Positions 46,750 to 58,358 of a stretch of DNA of 64,000 bases are shown piece by piece. The stretch lies in contig NC_133121.1 of assembly GCF_033568475.1 (NCBI RefSeq), forward strand, positions 74,916,589 to 74,980,588, given 5' to 3'. Both the position numbers and the translations under genes were made by a program. Position 1 is the stretch's first letter; every line of letters starts with the position of its first letter. The notes beneath the pieces were generated by a model that saw only the letters and a program-made list of their open reading frames with translations, searched no databases and had not been told where the DNA came from. The DNA is from Henckelia pumila. Its lineage: Eukaryota > Streptophyta > Magnoliopsida > Lamiales > Gesneriaceae.

Positions 46750-47924
46750 ACACATACGTCATGTTGAATTCTACGCTCTCAGGCTACTACGAAACATAAA
46801 TATGTTCGCCTTTCTATTATTTACGAAACAAATGAGCCACGAAAAATAACAAAATTTTATTGAATTTATATTAAATAAGAACTCAACGAACACTTTAGGT
46901 ACATTTTAATAACAATTAGTTTACGTTGTAATTAATTCCTTCATCACATGAGCCAATTAATCATGGAAATCCTTGGAACCATGCATGTGCTAGATTTTGA
47001 CTTTCTAGGATTTTGTATAACAATTAAGTGGAATGGATTTTACGATACATATTTTTCTTGATTTTTGGATGTAAAATTATATATAATAAAGAATTGGTTT
47101 CAAGGTAAGTTTTCCTAAATTATAAATGATTAATTCAATTTTATTTTCCTTTTAGTTCGCTTGATTTGAAAACCTGAAATGAGTTTGGTTAGAATATTTT
47201 TTACTTATCATTTTTAAAAGAAAACTTTGGGATTACTCATTCAATCTCACGACATACACTCTAAAGAAATCTCTGAAACAAACAAGGAATCGAAACATAA
47301 TGTTCACAAGTATCCTGTATCCAAGTTCAAAAGTTAATTCAAAATTTTTATCAATTTTTATTTTTCAAAAAGGTTCATTTATCATATTACTCTTTAGGTT
47401 TTGAGTTTACAACCCAATACAAATTCTTTCATTTAGTGAATATATAGTGAGTAAATTAAAAGCAACCGACCTACATTTTATTTGTAGTGGATTGTCGTTA
47501 ATGTTTATATTTTTGCATTTAATGTTTTAGAAAAACAATAAATTTTCCATCCAAATATAAATACATTTATATTTTTAATTAATTAATTAATTTGCATGGC
47601 CTTTTTGTTTACCTTTTATAAAAACTCAACCTTTTGTATATATTTGTACTTTTTATATTGAGAAATATAATCATATATATATATATATATATAGCTAACA
47701 TAATTTTTTAGCTGGCTTCGATCTTAACCATATAAACGGTGTGTTAATCTAGTTACATGTGGGCTGTAAATTTTGAGCAATACCATTGAAGGCCTCAATT
47801 CAAAGTTTGATCAGAAAATAATCTCCAAGATAAAATTCACTGCATGCATATACAGAAGAAGTGCAAACTCGCGCGCGCGATCTTAATTATATATATTTGT
47901 CGAAAGTTAATTTGTAGCCCAAAG
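46277..47924. other. Intergenic region between the SNAP33-type and remorin genes
   Basis: It holds the SNAP33-type 3' UTR, with AATAAT-like signals near 46353, a TA microsatellite at about 46704-46742 and another at about 47669-47692. AT-rich DNA includes the remorin promoter. GCGCGCGCG at about 47871-47879 is a small CpG palindrome. I see no further gene. Confidence 0.6.
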
Positions 47925-49648
47925 ATGAGACGTGGATATGACTCATGTGATATGGAATTCGCTACTGCGTTGGCTGCGTCTGCTTACGCCATACATTCCA
48001 TGGAATCGCAAGAAACCGGTTCCAGGAATCGAAGGAAGATGAGTAGTACTAGAAGAGATGAGCCCTTGATGAGAGCAGCAAAAACAGGTGTCTTTCTTCT
48101 GTTTTAGTTTTAAGTTATTATTTTCCTTAATTAATTTGCATGATCAATTCCCATGAATATTGAAAGATATGCTATATATATATATATATAATTTTGGTCT
48201 AAAAAGTTTCTCCGAGGAAACCATCTCAGAGAGATGCTAGGACTTCATCCTTTTCCAGGCCTACTACTACACCTGTGCTATTCGAGGATGAAAGGTCCAA
48301 GGGAACTTCGAGGGTACACGGAATTAATAATATTGCAGATTCTTGGGAAGAAGCTCAAATGATAAAGATCCGAAAACGGTATATATTATTGTTCATTGAT
48401 TTCTTCTTGCAGCAATATGATATATAACTCCTAATGGATATATAGAAATTTTAAGGGGTGAAATTAATCAATAGATCAGGGAGAGGGATATTTGTTTTAT
48501 ATTTAATTTAGTCACCTCAATTACTCTCAAAACATAAATGGAGGCTAATATATAACCTTATCTAACAGCGAAATCTTGTATATATGATTGAGTTTTAGAA
48601 TAGAAATATATATAATTTTAACACATCCGAAAGAAAGAAATAGAGAGAGACTTGTATATACAATTTTTTTTCGAGTTTGATATATATAATTTCAATAGTA
48701 CGTAGGTAGTGTTTAATTGGGAGAGTTTCTACGAAGTACATTTCGGTTTTTTTTTTTTCACATAATTTCAAATTTTTGTTAAGAAAAAGCTGAGAAGCGC
48801 TTCTTAAAAGCTCTCCAAATTATACTACAGTAATTTACCGAGGGATATTGAACCCCTTAATTGAGTTGCAGATATGAGAAGATGTACTCAGAGATTCAAG
48901 CTTGGGAGAATGAGAAGAAGATGAGCGCAAAACATCGACTCGAAAGACGAGAGGTCTGTATGTTAATCATGGCATGGACACTCGTAGCATGCATGATCCA
49001 ATAAAACTCATGGGATAAATTGGGATTATTTTGAGAAAAAAATATATTTTTGTCCATTCATTTGCATGGTCTTTATTTTTTTATCATATTGTCGATCAAT
49101 TTATCGTTAATTCACTAATTTACATTTTAAAAAAATTAACTTTTTTTATCGGGGTATTGACGTGATACCGAAAATTGATGGTGTATCACCTCCAAAATGG
49201 TGACATGTGACTGAATAATGCTTACGTGACGATGAACATTGTTGTCATGTCTGATACTACGTTGACACTCTGATAAAAAATACTGAAAATTGGGAAAAAA
49301 ATTTCAATTTAGTAGACTAAAACAGCATGACCAAAAATAAAAAAAAAAAACAGACAAGTTATAAAACCAAAAATGTCAATTCCTTGAATTAATTTCAATG
49401 ATTTACGTTGTTACATCAGGTTTAAGTGTAGCTCTCAATATTGTTGTTTTCAGAGTGATTTGGAGATAAAAAAATCAAGAAACATGAAACATTACCAGAG
49501 CAAGATATCGAAGATCGATCGTTTGGCGGATGGAGCAAAGGCACAAATCGAGGAGAAAAGAAGAGTTCAAGTGTCTATTGTGAAAGAAAAGGCAAGCAAA
49601 ATGAGGTCTGCAGGAAAAGTTTCTGTCAAATACTGCTTCTGCTTCTAA
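47925..49648 (+). CDS. Remorin C-terminal-domain protein, four exons
   Basis: Remorins are plant-specific, plasma-membrane nanodomain proteins. Exons are 47925-48087, 48207-48378, 48872-48953 and 49454-49648, giving 203 residues. The start MRRGYDSCDMEFATALAASA is preferred to an upstream in-frame ATG (47844), which adds an unlikely leader. The N-terminal half is Ser/Arg-rich and disordered. The Remorin_C coiled coil spans about 98-195 (ADSWEEAQMIKIRKRYEKM, IQAWENEKKMSAKHRLERRE, then basic Lys/Arg/Glu-rich sequence). The protein ends KYCFCF, with two cysteines placed as in the S-acylated C-terminal anchor of remorins. The first residues resemble small remorins lacking the Pro-rich N-terminus; the subgroup is not assigned. 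No lesions. Confidence 0.88.
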
Positions 49649-50115
49649 TAGGAAAAAATTGTACATAAATTTAACATTTTTTTAATAAATAATTTCAATC
49701 AATATTATTATTTTTCAAAAGTCGAAATTATAAATTGTACAGTAATTTATAAGCTCTTTACCGTAATGAGTTATTAAATGAAAAACTTAGTACAATATAT
49801 TTTAATGTTTGATTGTAGCAAGATATATATACTATATAAATCATGTGTACGTATTTCTTGTCCTAAACTCCTAATATATCTACGTCTAAATATAACCAAT
49901 CAAGATTATAAAAGCGACTAATAAGAGTATATATAATAGGACGTTTATCAAGAAAAAATAAACCATACTAAAATATTGAAAGATTTATGTCAACTCGGTA
50001 ATTTACTAATTGTTTTATTCGAGTTGGGTAGAGTGAGAGATCCGATTATAAAATTGATTCATGATAGGGCTTCATAAAAGTTTTTGTGTTATTTTAGAAT
50101 GAAAAAATCCATCAA
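49649..50115. other. Remorin 3' flank
   Basis: AT-rich, with no gene or repeat recognised up to the copia LTR. Confidence 0.5.
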
Positions 50116-51208
50116 TGTTGGGATATTGAGGAAAGTAGTTTACAATAAAATATTAAAAAAAAGAGGACAAGGAACATAGAAGCTTGACAATTCAATTCAC
50201 ACTGCTTTAATATCAAATACAATCACATATTTAAATGTACTAGAATAACAAACAATGCTAAAAACAAGGACCATAAACCCACGACTCACTACTACTTTAT
50301 TGACTTGTTCCATATGAGAATTCTAGACTAATAAAGAAAACAAACATGCTCCTAAAAACCAGCCACTAGTATTTGAATCATTCAACCAACACTCCCCCTT
50401 GATTCAAAATTACAGACTCCTAGTTGTGACATAAAAAACAGATGCTTGGCTTGAGGAAGTGACTTTGTAAATATATCAGCTGTTTGCTCATTTGTGCCAC
50501 AAAACTTCAGCATGATTTTTTGATTGGTTACCAGCTCTCGAATGAAATGATGTTGCACATCTATATGTTTGGTTCTACCATGGAAAGCTGGGTTTTTACT
50601 CATTGCAATTGTAGACATGTTGTCACAAAAAATTTCTGTAGCTTCCTTTTGCTCAAAACCCAAATTAGCAAGTAGTTTTCTAAGCCACAAAACTTGTCAT
50701 GCTGCTGAATTTGCTGCTGTATACTCTGCCTCGGATGATGACAGAGCAATTGTTTCTTGCTTCTTTGAACTCCACGTTATAGCTCCAGATCCAAGGTTGA
50801 AGGAATTGCCCGAAGTGCTCCTTCGATCATCCAAACATCCTGCTCAGTCACTGTCAGTAAACCCATTTAATTTGAAACTCATCACTTTAGAATACCAGAT
50901 ACCATAGTCAACTGTTCCAGCCACGTATCGAAGGATTCTTTTTGCTGCACCAAAGTGTTGCTTTGTGGGATTATGCATAAATCTGGACACAACACTAACA
51001 GGAAAAGCAATGTCAGGTCGAGTATGAGTCAAATAATTTAAACCACCAACTAAACTTCGATATAAGTTTGAATTTGCTTTTTCTGTCCCATCTTCACGCT
51101 GTAGCTTTTCATTGATATTCATTGGTGTAATGGCCACCTCACAATTGCTCATATTAAACTTTTTCAAAAGATCAGCAGCATATTTCTTTTGACACACAAA
51201 AATTCCTG
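50116..51208 (-). mobile_element. Ty1/copia 3' fragment (second family)
   Basis: A 276-bp LTR (50116-50391, TGTTGG to CCAACA) adjoins a minus-strand polypurine tract (plus CTCCCCCTTG) and the end of a copia pol. The element is truncated at about 51208, where its sequence gives way directly to Tekay G3 sequence. Gag, protease, integrase and the 5' LTR are gone. Confidence 0.85.
50382..51208 (-). pseudogene. Copia RT end and RNase H
   Basis: On the minus strand 51197-50844 reads [20 protein letters not shown], then YRSLVGGLNYLTHTRPDIAF, the copia RT tail. It is interrupted by stops near 50841 and 50700. 50690-50382 has ATEIFCDNMSTIAMSKNPAF, HGRTKHIDVQHHFIRE and ADIFTKSLPQAKH, the RNase H end. 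The intervening region carries SSSEAEYTAA-like codons. Confidence 0.87.
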
Positions 51209-54170
51209 GATACTCTGCATACCTTTCTTATGCTTGAAGGTATAACCTGAAGTACAACAGTCACTGATCGCACTAGACATCGAACAATTCTGAAGTGCAG
51301 ATAGTCGCACCTTGCGACTCAAAGAATCAGCGGTGAGATTAGCAGCTCTCGGATGGTACTTAATCTCGCAATCATAGTCCTTAAGCAAGTCCATAAAACG
51401 TCTCTGCCTCATGTTCAACTCCGCCTGAGTGAACAAATACTTGAGACTATTATGGTCGGTGAAGATCTCAAATTTCTCGCCATACAGATAATGACGCCAG
51501 ATCTTCAAAGAGAACACAATGGCTGCCAACTCCAAATCATGGACTGGATAGTTGTCCTCGTGAAGCTTCAGCTGTCTAGAAGAGTATGCGATCACATGCC
51601 CATTCTGTGTCAGGACACAACCTAACCCCTGAAGAGAAGCATCCGTGTATACCACATACCCCCCCAGATCCTGACGGTAATGCCAACACCGGCGCAGAAG
51701 TCAAGCGTCGTCGAAGCTCACAGAAATTCTCCTCACACTCGGAGGACCACTCGAAATCCACACCCTTGCGGGTAAGCTGCGTCAACGGTCGAGCTAACTG
51801 AGAGAAGTTCAGAATGAAGCGACGATAATACCCTGCTAGACCCAGGAAACTACGGATCTCAGCAACTGTCGTCGGACGCGACCAATTAAGTACCGCTTCA
51901 ATCTTGCTTGGATCAACAAAAATCCCTTCCCTGGATATGATATGGCCAAGAAAGACCACTCTATCCATCCAGAACTCACACTTGCTCAGCTTGGCGTACA
52001 ACTGCTCATCTCGAAGAGTTTGCAGTACCAACCGCAAGTGAGAAACATGCTCTTCCATATTACGCGAATACACCAAGATGTCGTAAATAAAGACCACGAC
52101 AAAATTGTCCAAATACTCCCTGAAGACACGGTTCATCAGATCCATGAATATAGCCGGCGCATTAGTCAAACCAAATGGCATCACTAGGAACTCATAATGC
52201 CCATAGCGAGTACGGAATGCAGTCTTGGCTACGTCCTGATCACGGACTCTCAACTGATGATACCCAGATCTCAAGTCAATCTTGGAGTAAACTGACGTGC
52301 CCTGCAGCTGGTCGAACAAATCATCAATACGAGGCAACGGATACTTGTTTTTCACAGTGACTCGGTTCAGCTGCCGATAGTCAATGCACAGCCGCATCGA
52401 CCCATCTTTCTTCTTCACGAAGAGAACAGGAGCTCCCCAAGGAGATACACTAGGACGAATGTACCCCTTGTCCAAAAGATCCTGTAACTGATTCTTCAAC
52501 TCACGCATCTCTGACGGATCCAGACGATACAGTGCTCTAGAAATAGGCAAAGTACCCGACATCAACTCTATGCCAAACTCGACTTCCCTAGCCGGAGGAA
52601 AAATCGGAATCTCATCAGGAAACACATCTGGAAATTAATCCACAACAGGAATGCTCTCTATCCCAATACTCTCAGCGGACAAATCAACTGCATAGATAAG
52701 GTAGCCTTCCCCGCCAGACTCTAGAGATCGACAGGCTCTCAAAGCTGATACCAAAGGCATCGGGGGTCGCGCTCCCTCACCATAGAAAAACCAGCTCTCA
52801 CTCCCCTCCGGATGAAAGCATACTAATCTTTGATAGCAGTCCACTGAAGCTCGATAGGTAGTCAACATATCTATTCCTAGAATGCAATCAAATCGTCCAT
52901 CGCCAGGATCATGAGATTCACTAACAGAATGTTCCCTTTGAACTCTAAAGGGCAACTCATCACTAGACGCTTAGCCAAAGCAGATTGGCCCGTCGGAGTA
53001 GAAACAGACATCACTACGTCTAGTGCAATGCATGGTAACTTATGCCTCTTAACAAAACGTGCAGAAATGAAGGAATGAGATGCACCAGTGTCAATAAGTA
53101 CAAGAGCAAGTATACCATAAAGCAGAAATGTACCTGCGATGACTTTCTCATTCTCCTCCACTGCCTGATCATGTCTCAGGGCAAACACCTGGCCAGAAGC
53201 TCGTGGCCTCAAATGAGAACTCCCAGCAGACTGTCCCTGCGACCTCTGCTGCACGGTGGCCTGAGAGCCCGATCCTGAACCAGATCCAGAACCGCCTCCC
53301 CCAGACAGTGGACAATCCCTCCGGATATGACCAGTCTCTCCACAACGGAAACAAGCTCCAGAAGCTCTACGGCACTTGTCGGATGGATGGTTCTTCCCAC
53401 AGTGATCACACTTGTCCTTCTTACCATAACGGACAACACCTCCAGAACCAGAGGAAGAAGAAGATCTAGACTTCTTGAAAGTTTGGGCACGGGGACCCAA
53501 AGAACTAGTAGGCCTCGACTGAGGGAAAGACCTGTTCCGCCGAATGCTGTCCTCCGCCTGGTGACAACGGCTCACCAAACCCTCGTAGGACATGTCGTCG
53601 CCAACCGCCACACGGTCATGGATCAGGGTTAAGGCCCTAAAGGAACAGATTATACTTCATCTCTGAGCTATCAGCAATCTCGGGGCAATAGGATAGCAGA
53701 TCAAAGAACCTCTGCTGATACTCATCGATAGACATGACTCCCTGTCGCAGGCTCAGTATCTCGCCTGCCTTCGACTGACGGAGTGCAGGAGGAAAATACC
53801 GCTTTTGGAAAGCTGTGCGGAACTCGGCCCAGGTGGCCACTCCTCTCGCCGCAACAAAAGGTGCAGAAGTAAACCTCCACCACCTGCGCGCACGCCCATC
53901 CAAAAGATAGCCAAGGGTCTCCACTTTCTACTCTTCGGTGCATTGGAAAGTCTGAAAAGTCGTCTCCATGCGGTCTAACCAGTTCTCCGTATCCTCCGGA
54001 GACTCACCTCCAACAAAGGGCTTAGGACCCATAGCTAAGAATCGGCGCACAGTGAAACGCTCATCGTCATGATGACGATGATGCCGTTCTCGACGAGGCT
54101 CCCGGTCGGCATCACCCCAACGCCCACCAACACTGCCTTGAGAACTCCGGTCGTCATGATTTTCTATCTA
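51209..54170 (-). pseudogene. G3 gag-protease-RT-RNase H remnant
   Basis: Homologous to G1 gag-pol. The expected start codon (about 54170) reads ATA. Stops occur near 53925 and 53635 in gag, both at positions where G1 has CAG. There is a 2-bp loss near 53615, a 1-bp loss near 52890 after the protease [12 protein letters not shown], a stop near 52636, and a one-base gain near 51660 in RNase H. The gag finger pair ([27 protein letters not shown]) and most of RT are readable. The RT catalytic loop is FIYD instead of FIDD (about 52078-52089), so an essential Asp is lost. Confidence 0.92.
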
Positions 54171-54216
54171 CAAAAATACCTCATGATGAGACTAAATCCC
54201 AAGAATTCTTTTGCAT

Positions 54217-54228
54217 GCTCTGATACCA
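54217..54228 (-). other. G3 primer binding site
   Basis: The minus strand reads TGGTATCAGAGC just inside the LTR end at 54233. Confidence 0.88.
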
Positions 54229-54232
54229 TAAA

Positions 54233-55158
54233 TGTAGTGACCCTTACCCGGATCACCTACTAAACAGAACTTATGCATGCAATTTAACTTAATTAAACAG
54301 ATATCAGAATAAAACTGCGGAAACCATAAACGTTATACAATCCCAAGAAAAGGAATCTGTAATTATCCAAATAAATATACAACCAAATCGAACAGCTGTA
54401 TAAACCCAAACAACAGTAATAAAAACCTAGACGAAGCTCCAGCTGGCCAACCACTGACTAGCCCCTCCTGGATCCACCCTCCTCGTCCAATCGCAAACCT
54501 GCCCCATGGAATAGGGTGTCCAGAAAATACAGAGTACGAGACGTGAGCATAAAATGCTCAGTACGAGAGTATGAGTATACATGCATGCAAAGTGAACTCC
54601 CTATAGACTCGAGATCAAGGATCAGATAACAGAGACAGACCGGGCCCTGGTATGTAGCACGCTGTGCCGTCGCTTCAGGAGGTGGCTCCCATACCGAGAT
54701 AACCGTGGATACGCCGGACCCAAATTGATGGAAGTCCATCCACTAAAAGGATAGGGTACAACCCTACTAACAGACATCTCGAAAGAGATACAGCAAGATG
54801 CAAATGAATGCAGCATAATATCATGTCATATAAATCATGCAGTAACATAATACATGCATACTCAATCAGGATATCTCGAACAGTACTTCCATACCTCAAA
54901 ACAGTGCAAGCTCTACCAACTCTAGGTCCACGCCTATAGTCTGCTCTACACTGCCAAATGATACTACTATCATTAAAGTGCTCTAAAGGCCTTAACTAAG
55001 CTATTGCATACTCCTAAATATTTATAGGAAGCAAAAGCTATACCTTCGTCTGTCGTTAGCCCTTTGATGTCGATGCCTCCAGAACTTGGGCACAACTCCG
55101 CTATGACTATTGAATGCCTCGCCGACCTCCGGACCAAGCCTAAGAAGACTAGAACAGC
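54233..55158 (-). repeat. G3 5' LTR, inner part
   Basis: Collinear with G1 LTR positions from about 3750 to 4677. It contains the conserved GGACACCCTATTCC block at 54497-54521 (minus strand). Confidence 0.9.
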
Positions 55159-57982
55159 TGAAACGCCTACTACTAATAAAATGCGGAAAAAAACTTTTTT
55201 TCTTTAAATAATACTATACATATACGCCCATACATATATGTATATAAAAATAACATATATTTCTTAAATAACCTGAAAAATATTAAATAAATAAATAAAT
55301 CCTTAAAAATGTTTCATGCATCAATTTAAAATGATAAACAATACTGCTGAAAAATCTCATACGCGGAAACAATAGTAAAATAAATCATGTTTCAAAACTC
55401 AATGCAATAATCTAAATAACTGCGACGGTCACGGGGTCCACTACTCCGTGAGCTCATACGTCCTCACCACCGGTAGGAGCTACATAAATGTCATTATGCT
55501 CACCTGCACCATATAAGCGTAGTGAGCCTAGGGGCTCAACATGTCTAATCCTTTATAACAAGGTTAAAAATAATGCATCACGTAGATACTAATACATATA
55601 CATGTACATGAGCATGCATGGAAACATTTTTCATAACATAAATGCTGAATCATAAATCATAAACATAACATAACTTTCTTCATCATACATAACATAATTG
55701 AGCATGTCATAAACATAAAAACTGAGTATGGTCATATCCATGAATGTGACTAATAACTGTGCCGACTGATCAGTCTAAAGAACCATCGTACGTGGCGGTG
55801 GATAAATCCACCTCTATGCTGGTAGTAAACTACCTCTGTGCCAGTGGTAAAACCACTTCTATGCCGGTAGTAGAACTACCTCTGTGTCAGTGGTAAAACC
55901 ACTTCTATGCTGTCACATCACTTCAATTTCCATAAAAATATTTTTCATGCTCAATTCTTAATCATAAACACATCATAAAATATTTCATGTATGGATGCAC
56001 TTAAAATATGTCCATAATATATATTTAATTAATTTTAATAATAAATATACTTTTACTTAAAATAGACTGCATGCATAAAAATAATTAAATATATATTCCG
56101 GACTTAGTTTATTTTCATGGGTTGGTCCAGACTGCTGATCACTCACTCTAAGTCCATTAAACTTAAATAAAATCCAATAATCATATTTTAGCCCAAATAA
56201 CTTAATTAAACTTAACTTGACCTAAATAAAATATTTAAGCCCAATTACTTAACTTAAGCCCAATAAAACTCTAGACTGGCCCAAAATCCACTGACTGGCC
56301 CAAATATTCTCATGGACTCCCAAGCCCATAAAAATCATTGTGCTAACTTAAATAAATTATTTAAGGCCCAAATAAAATTATTTGGAGGTCCAAATAATTT
56401 TATTTCTAATTAATTGGCCCAAAAACCAATTAAAACATTAAACATTTAAAAATTAAAATACTCAAGCCCGGCCTACCTAACCCGGACCCGGACCGACTTA
56501 ACCCGACCCATGACTACCTGACCCGACCCAACACTCAACCCTGACCCATAACCCGACCCGCCTAAAGCCTAGACACAACCTTAGCTTTTTTTCCTTAATC
56601 CTAACTCACGATAGCCCTAAGCGACTTTGGAAAAACTGACCGTGCTGCCTACTCCGGTGACCTTTGGCCGTGAAACCGCTTTCCATACTTAGCCAACATC
56701 CAGACGGTTCTAACCCAACAAATTTTACCTCAAACGGAGCTTTGTAGAAGGAGAACGAACCAAAACAATCTACCCCTAGTTTCTGCTCACGCGCAGAACG
56801 CGACCAGAAACTTCAGGCCATTCGGCCGCCCATCTCCGGCAACCACCGGCTAGAGCATCACCTGAAATATCTTCCCCAAGGTCTTGGGGTTCTAACCCCA
56901 CTGGAATCAACCTAAAATACGCCCTGTGGACCGAGAACGAGCCAATCTCCCAACGCTGCGCAATCTGCGCGATCTGCTGCACCCAAATTCTTTGGCTTCG
57001 GTTCCGGCCCTTCTTGGCACAAACCCCCTGCCTCACTTGATCCTACAGAACCTAAGACACGATCCTAACCACAGCCAACAGCCTGGACCCGAGCCACATG
57101 AGAAAAACGTGATCAAACCTTGAAGAAAACAAGAAAATTCATGCACGTGAAGGAGTCTATGAGATTTTTCAGAAGAAGTTCAGTAAATATCATGTCAAAT
57201 CCATATAGTCTAATGAAAATTGTGAGTAGTAGCTTATATGGTGGTAAAGGAAAGGAATTAAACATGCCTTTTTAATTGATTGACGAAGGTGGATGCGTAT
57301 ACGTGTCCCCGGGACGACGAACGAACCAAAATCTTCAAAACTAGAGCTTGATCGGCTATGGGGGATGAGTTTTTTGCTAAGAGGCGTGAAAAGGGGTTGA
57401 AGAAAAGGGTGGATGCGTCTGATGGAGTTTGGAATAGATTAGGGAGTGTTTTAGGTTTAAATTTTGGGTAGATAATATATTAATAATAGATATTACTCAA
57501 AATAAAGATATTATACCTTAAGCAAAATCTTTAAAACTCTTAAAAATAATAATAATCTGATACTAAAAACCATTATCCCGAAATTAAGACTTAAGAGATT
57601 TTTAAATATTAATAAAAGTCAATAAAATGACTTATTTTGGCTAAAAATAAACCCCTAAATAAATATATAATTAAATACTAAAATTTTCTTGAAAAAATAC
57701 CTTAAAATATTATTTTAAGGCTCATAAACTCATAAAATATTTTTGGCTAAGAATTTTGGTATCTCGTCCGTCCACGGTCCCGTCTACGCGATCAAATAAC
57801 TTATTTACTCAAAAATCTAAAAATACAATAATTACGGGTTAAATGCTAAAATAAATTTTAAATCATGCATATAATTCACATAATAACACATAAATGTCAT
57901 TTAAACCAAATATAAATTTTTAAATAATTATTTTCCCTAATTATGCATGCGAATTTACGTATTAAAATTTCCGGGTGTTACA
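55159..57982 (-). repeat. Large LTR of the non-autonomous element (its 3' LTR)
   Basis: AT-rich, with an AC/CCG-rich block near 56460-56580 containing CCCGACCC repeats, and a palindrome cluster at 55797-55903. A 65-codon frame starting MDRERANL (56926) is kept in both LTRs only because the LTRs are identical. Confidence 0.92.
55797..55911 (-). repeat. Five tandem palindromes with a constant spacer
   Basis: On the plus strand: GGTGGATAAATCCACC (55797), GGTAGTAAACTACC (55821), AGTGGTAAAACCACT (55843), GGTAGTAGAACTACC (55866) and AGTGGTAAAACCACT (55889). Each is a perfect dyad with a 2-3 base centre. An 8-base spacer TCTRTGYY follows each one. Arms differ between units but always pair. The matching cluster in the other LTR is at 58998-59104. 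Confidence 0.85.
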
Positions 57983-58358
57983 ATTCTCTCCCCCTTAAAT
58001 TGAATTTCGTCCTCGAAATTTGACTCATCAAATTCTAATAACGAAGTCTCTAAAAAATCCAATTTACTAAATTCACTATTACATATCTAGTTCCCAAGTT
58101 TCGGTATCCCAAAAGTCATGCTTCTGTTGCGCACTCTGATAAACAAAATATTTTATCCTTCCCAAATCTATTTATTTAAATGTAAATCGCAATGCATAAC
58201 TTAAGGGTTCTAAAACTTTACTAACATGAAAATCTTAAATCATTACATATACTCCTTATAATTCATAAGAAAACATTTAAAACTTACAGACCGGTAGCAG
58301 GATTTCTGAGCTTCACGTGACAGTAGACACCCTCCAAGGACCGCGCTCTGATACCAAT
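57983..58358 (-). other. Interior of the non-autonomous element: primer site, pol vestige, polypurine tract
   Basis: The primer site TGGTATCAGAGC (minus) lies at 58345-58356 and the polypurine tract (plus TTCTCTCCCCCTT) at about 57984-57996. 58088-58145 read on the minus strand gives SAQQKHDFWDTETWELD, which aligns with the end of a Tekay chromodomain (compare EEATWELE in G1). So the element arose by deletion of nearly all of gag-pol. Confidence 0.85.

Noticed and set aside
47844..47924. Upstream start for the remorin gene
   Set aside because: The added leader is Lys/Ile-rich, unlike known remorins, and lies in AT-rich probable 5' UTR. ATG 47925 gives a family-like start.
56926..57123. A 65-codon frame (MDRERANL...) repeated at 60127-60324
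   Set aside because: It is present twice only because the two LTRs are nearly identical. No start context or domain support.
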